NCBI RefSeq assembly: GCF_036320965.1
Contig: NC_092232.1
Coordinates: 54,694,482-54,758,481 of the forward strand
Reading direction: 5' to 3'
DNA: 64,000 nucleotides
Source of the DNA: Panulirus ornatus
Taxonomy: Eukaryota > Arthropoda > Malacostraca > Decapoda > Palinuridae
Under the pieces are notes generated by a model, which was given only the letters and a program-made list of their open reading frames with translations, was not told the origin of the DNA and made no database searches. The first letter of the stretch is position 1; each line of letters starts with the position of its first letter. Both the position numbers and the translations under genes were made by a program. This document shows positions 60,897-64,000 of this stretch, piece by piece.

Positions 60897-61045
60897 ATTA
60901 TGGAGAAGGGAAGAAAGAATTTTACCTCCGTATTTCATGCGACTGAAGGGGGCGGGAGCGGGGGACCTGGAAACTCCACCCTCCCCCCACTTCTTGTACC
61001 TCAATTTCTGAAAGACGAAACAGGAGGAGCCAGGCATGTAAGATG
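60897..61045 (+). mobile_element. Decayed SINE 5' part
   Basis: GGAGAAGGGAAGAAAGAATT, GCGACTGAAGGGGGCGGGAG, CTGGAAACTCCACCCTC, CTGAAAGACGAAACAGGAGG and AGCCAGG follow the SINE order. The 3' half is replaced by the minisatellite that starts at 61051. Confidence 0.7.
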
Positions 61046-61050
61046 AAAAG

Positions 61051-61545
61051 TGGCAAGGTGGCTGAAGTGGATGGTATTGCAAGGTGGCTGAAGTGGATGG
61101 TATTGCAAGGTGGCTGAGGTTGATGGTATTGCAAGGTGGCTGAGGTTGATGGTATTGCAAGGTGGCTGATGTGGATGGTATTGCAAGGTGGTTGAAGTGG
61201 ATGGTATTGCAAGGTCGCTGATGTGGATGGTATTGCAAGGTGGTTGAAGTGGATGGTATTGCAAGGTGGCTGAAGTGGATGGTATTGCAAGGTGGTTGAA
61301 GTGGATGGTATTGCAAGGTAGCTGAAGTGGATGGTATTGCAAGGTGGCTGAAGTGGATGGTATTGCAGGGTGGCTGAAGTGGATGGTATTGCAGGGTGGC
61401 TGAAGTGGATGGTATTGCAAGGTGGCTGAAGTGGATGGTATTGCAAGGTGGTTGAAGTGGATGGTATTGCAAGGTAGCTGAAGTGGATGGTATTGCAAGG
61501 TGGCTGAAGTGGATGGTATTGCAGGGTGGCTGAAGTGGATGGTAT
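61051..61545. repeat. 26-bp minisatellite
   Basis: About 19 units of GGTGGCTGAAGTGGATGGTA followed by TTGCAA. Variants (GTTGAAG, GCTGAGGTTG, AGCTGAAG, GCTGATG, CAGGG) recur in blocks, for example two stretches about 182 bp apart near 61260-61330 and 61440-61510. Confidence 0.95.
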
Positions 61546-61579
61546 GGCATGAGAGGGTAGTGACTGAGAAGGTAAAGTG

Positions 61580-62005
61580 ATGTGCAGAGCATCGGAATGG
61601 TTGGGCAGGAACAGTGTGGTTTCAGAAGTGGTAGAGGATGTATGGATCAGGCGTTCGCTGTAAAGAATGTGTGTGAGAAATACTTAGAGAAACTGATGGA
61701 TGTGTATGTGGCATTCATGGATCTGGAGAACGCATATGATAGTGTTGATAGAGATGCCTTTGGAAGGTCTAAAGAATATATGATGTAGTAGGAAAGCTAC
61801 TTGAAGCAATAAGATTTTTTTAATCAAGTGCATAAGGCATGTGTACGAGTAGGAAGAAAGGAGAGTAACTGGGTTCCACTGACTGTGGGTCTGCGGCAGG
61901 GGTGTGTGATGTCCCCATGGTTGTTTAAATGTTTCTGGATGGATGTGGTGAGGGAGGTAAATACAGGAGTTTTTGAGTTTGGGGAAGTAAAGTCAACTAA
62001 TTATG
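61580..62005 (+). mobile_element. Decayed LINE fragment (reverse transcriptase core)
   Basis: [37 protein letters not shown], then a frameshift and [22 protein letters not shown] and the start of the segment preceding FADD. Older than the intact copies. It ends near 62000, beside a CT array. Confidence 0.85.
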
Positions 62006-62025
62006 ATTCATTAATGATAGTCGTT

Positions 62026-62027
<2 letters not shown>

Positions 62028-62089
<62 letters not shown>
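62028..62089. repeat. (CT)n microsatellite
   Basis: Pure CT array of about 62 bp, about 215 bp upstream of the SLC49A3-like start. Confidence 0.96.
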
Positions 62090-62092
<3 letters not shown>

Positions 62093-62303
62093 CTATTCGA
62101 CCTCTCCAAATACCTTTATCATCCCTAAGCAGTTATGAGCATATATTTTCACATTCATCTTTTGTTTATCATTTTACATCCATGAAATCTTCCTATAACC
62201 TTTGTTATGCTTTGCTGAGGAATGAGTCGTTCACATGGCACGTAGAAGCCCCGCTCACAATGTTTACCTCCCAGTTTCTCCCGCAGGACAGAGGGGCGCC
62301 ACC

Positions 62304-62477
62304 ATGGAGGATAGCGTGACCGACGGGGAGGTGGTGCAGGAGGAGAGGGAGGGCAGTCCTGGTATGGTGGAGGTCGGGCTGGCTGAGGCTGGGCCGCGCG
62401 CCGCCGTGTTCCCACTGTACCCACAACGCTGGGCCGTACTCATCACCGTTCTCCTACTGAACATATCCAACGCCTCG
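62304..62477 (+). CDS. SLC49A3 (MFSD7)-like MFS transporter, coding exon 1, partial gene
   Basis: 58 codons. The start lies in an ideal context (GCCACCATGG) after an acceptor CTCCCGCAG at about 62286, so the true 5'UTR begins further upstream. The product starts with an acidic cytoplasmic tail of about 38 residues (MEDSVTDGEVVQEE..), then YPQRWAVLITVLLLNISNAS, the first membrane helix with the YxxRW motif typical of the SLC49/FLVCR family. The exon ends at a TCG/GTATAT donor (phase 0). SLC49A3 is an orphan member of this family, which includes haem and choline transporters, so the substrate is unknown. The gene continues beyond the window. Confidence 0.88.
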
Positions 62478-62512
62478 GTATATCTATCTATCTATATATA
62501 TCTATCTATCTA

Positions 62513-62515
<3 letters not shown>

Positions 62516-62602
<87 letters not shown>
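62516..62602. repeat. (TATC)n/(TA)n microsatellite in SLC49A3-like intron 1
   Basis: A TATC array (62481-62515) running into TA repeats (62516-62602). It starts almost at the donor of exon 1. Confidence 0.95.
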
Positions 62603-62605
<3 letters not shown>

Positions 62606-62822
62606 CCTAGTAGTGATATCTTGACCTGATGGTAATATCTTGACCTGATGACATTATGGTTTTCACCAGAATATAACTTGGCCACTCTGATGATACCTTG
62701 CCCAGCCAGTCATATCTCGCCCAGCTGGTAATAACACCAGCTGGTAATAACAACACCAGCTGGTGTTATTACCAGCTGGTGATAACACTTGGCTCAGCTG
62801 GTAATACGTAGCCTCTCCTCAG

Positions 62823-62981
62823 CTGTGGATCAACATAGCGCCGGTGGCATACAAGGCGTCTGAGTACTTCCAGGTTGAGGTGTCGGCCATCAACTGGTTC
62901 AGCGTGGTGTACCTCGTCGTTGCCTTCCCCTTCACCTTCATCTCCACCATCTGCGTCAACTCCCTCGGTCTGGCCCCCGTC
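62823..62981 (+). CDS. SLC49A3-like transporter, coding exon 2
   Basis: 53 codons between CTCCTCAG and GTGAGT, phase 0 on both sides. It encodes LWINIAPVAYKASEYF, then INWFSVVYLVVAFPFTFIS and NSLGLAPV. The N/S-A-S-L-W-(I/L) junction and the INW.S.VYLVV segment match SLC49A3 better than FLVCR1/2. The intron before it is only 345 bp. Later exons are not in the window. Confidence 0.88.
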
Positions 62982-63049
62982 GTGAGTACATGAGGGGCAT
63001 AGTGGGTAGGTTGGTGGTATGGGGGGAAGGTGTTCGTAGAAGATGAGGA

Positions 63050-63405
63050 ATGAGGAGAGAACATGGGATAATGAAGTGATAATGAGGAGAGAACATGGGA
63101 TAATGAAGTGATAATGAGGAGAGAACATGGGATAATGAAGTGATAATGAGGAGAGAACATGGGATAATGAAGTGATAATGAGGAGAGAACATAGGATAAT
63201 GAAGTGATAATGAGGAGAGAACATGGGATAATGAAGTGATAATGAGGAGAGAACATGGGATAATGAAGTGATAATGAGGAGAGAACATGGGATAATGAAG
63301 TGATAATGAGGAGAGAACATGGGATAATGAAGTGATAATGAGGAGAGAACATGGGATAATGAAGTGATAATGAGGAGAGAACATGGGATAATGAAGTGAT
63401 AATGA
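63050..63405. repeat. 32-bp minisatellite in SLC49A3-like intron 2
   Basis: About eleven almost identical units of GATAATGAGGAGAGAACATG followed by GGATAATGAAGT. One unit has CATAGG. It starts about 70 bp after the exon 2 donor. Antisense open frames are repeat artefacts. Confidence 0.96.
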
Positions 63406-63502
63406 GATCAGATGGGTCTTTGGAAGACTAGATATTGGTTTTGGTTATCCCTAGTGTTGGGTATCTGTGGTGCCCAGGACATGCAGGTGGCGAGGGAAGG
63501 GC

Positions 63503-63720
63503 GAGTCTGTTGGGGATGACACGGCCTGGGAAGTGAGTCAGTTGTTGTTCGCCGATGGTGCAGCACTGGTGACCAGCTGATTCAAGTGAGAAACTGCAGA
63601 AGTTGGTGACTGACTTTGGAAAAGTGTGTGAAAGGAGAAACTTAAGAATAAGTGAGAATAAAAGCAAGGTTGAGGAATAGGTTAGGTGGGGTGTGAGTTT
63701 AAATGGTGAGACGTAGGTAT
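63503..63720 (+). mobile_element. Decayed LINE fragment (FADD region onward)
   Basis: AGTCTGTTGGGGATGACACG, the FADD box changed to FADG (GCCGATGGTGC), then ACTGCAGAAGTTGGTGACTG and GTGTGTGAAAGGAGAAAC. In element coordinates it starts where the fragment at 61580-62005 ends. Confidence 0.8.
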
Positions 63721-64000
63721 ATCTCCTCACACATGATACTACAATACTTCTCTCTACTGGTATATGCTCAGGATAGGAACACTTGTAGGAAATCTGAAGT
63801 AGCCATCAAGAAATCTGTTTTAATGCCTTCATGGAGTCTGAGGCACGACTGAACTTAAATCTTACACTCAGCCTTTTGACTCTTAACACTCAGCCAGGCG
63901 ACTGTAATAATCATGATTCTAACAATCGTCCGCAAAGACACTATTCCAGTCTACATAATTATTTCATATGGTATTCGATTCCTACTAGGAATATGTAAAC

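Noticed and set aside
61001..61592. 235-residue minus-strand frame with repeated CNTIHFSHLAIPST
   Set aside because: Translation of the 26-bp minisatellite; no start context and no unique sequence.
62769..63384. Minus-strand frames with repeated HYHFIIPCSLL
   Set aside because: Antisense translation of the 32-bp minisatellite and of SLC49A3-like exon 2.

Overview
The window is animal nuclear DNA, most likely from an arthropod and probably a decapod crustacean. This is inferred from spliced genes with GT..AG introns, very dense dinucleotide microsatellites, a crustacean-style tRNA-derived SINE fragment, and protein matches to animal eIF3d, SLC46 and SLC49A3 families. No species assignment is possible from the sequence alone, and nothing here is bacterial or viral.

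Layout. (1) 1-5000 is non-coding and holds a cluster of nine microsatellites at 3.35-4.84 kb and one 5'-truncated LINE. (2) 5017-6004, minus strand, is the first coding exon of an SLC46-type transporter, with a CCAAT/CRE-like pair upstream near 6.41 kb. A possible orphan plus-strand exon lies at 7224-7353. (3) 8.3-21 kb has no recognisable gene. Its main feature is a 1.4-kb minisatellite at 17-18.4 kb organised into a 526-bp higher-order repeat. (4) 24331-56639, minus strand, is a complete eIF3d gene. It has 12 coding exons with consistent phases, 542 codons plus stop, and introns packed with LINE and SINE copies. (5) 57.9-58.2 kb may be a promoter region. (6) 58.9-61.5 kb holds two tandem repeat arrays. 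(7) 62304-62981, plus strand, is the first two coding exons of an SLC49A3 (MFSD7)-like transporter that continues past the window.

Mobile elements dominate the structure. One young non-LTR retrotransposon family (reverse transcriptase with an FADD motif) appears in about 17 fragments, all 5'-truncated. Two copies have clean 12- and 13-bp target-site duplications. A second family, a roughly 250-bp SINE, appears in about eight fragments. It ends in a 3' tail clearly related to the LINE tail, which suggests a SINE/LINE partnership. Several LINE copies lie as inverted head-to-head pairs. A stretch at 46.2-47.1 kb looks like an error-rich duplicate of 47.6-48.5 kb and may be an assembly artefact.

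I found no new multi-gene system. The best candidates for new biology are the LINE/SINE tail relationship with its long and short 3'UTR forms, the recurrent head-to-head LINE pairs, and the 526-bp minisatellite higher-order repeat.
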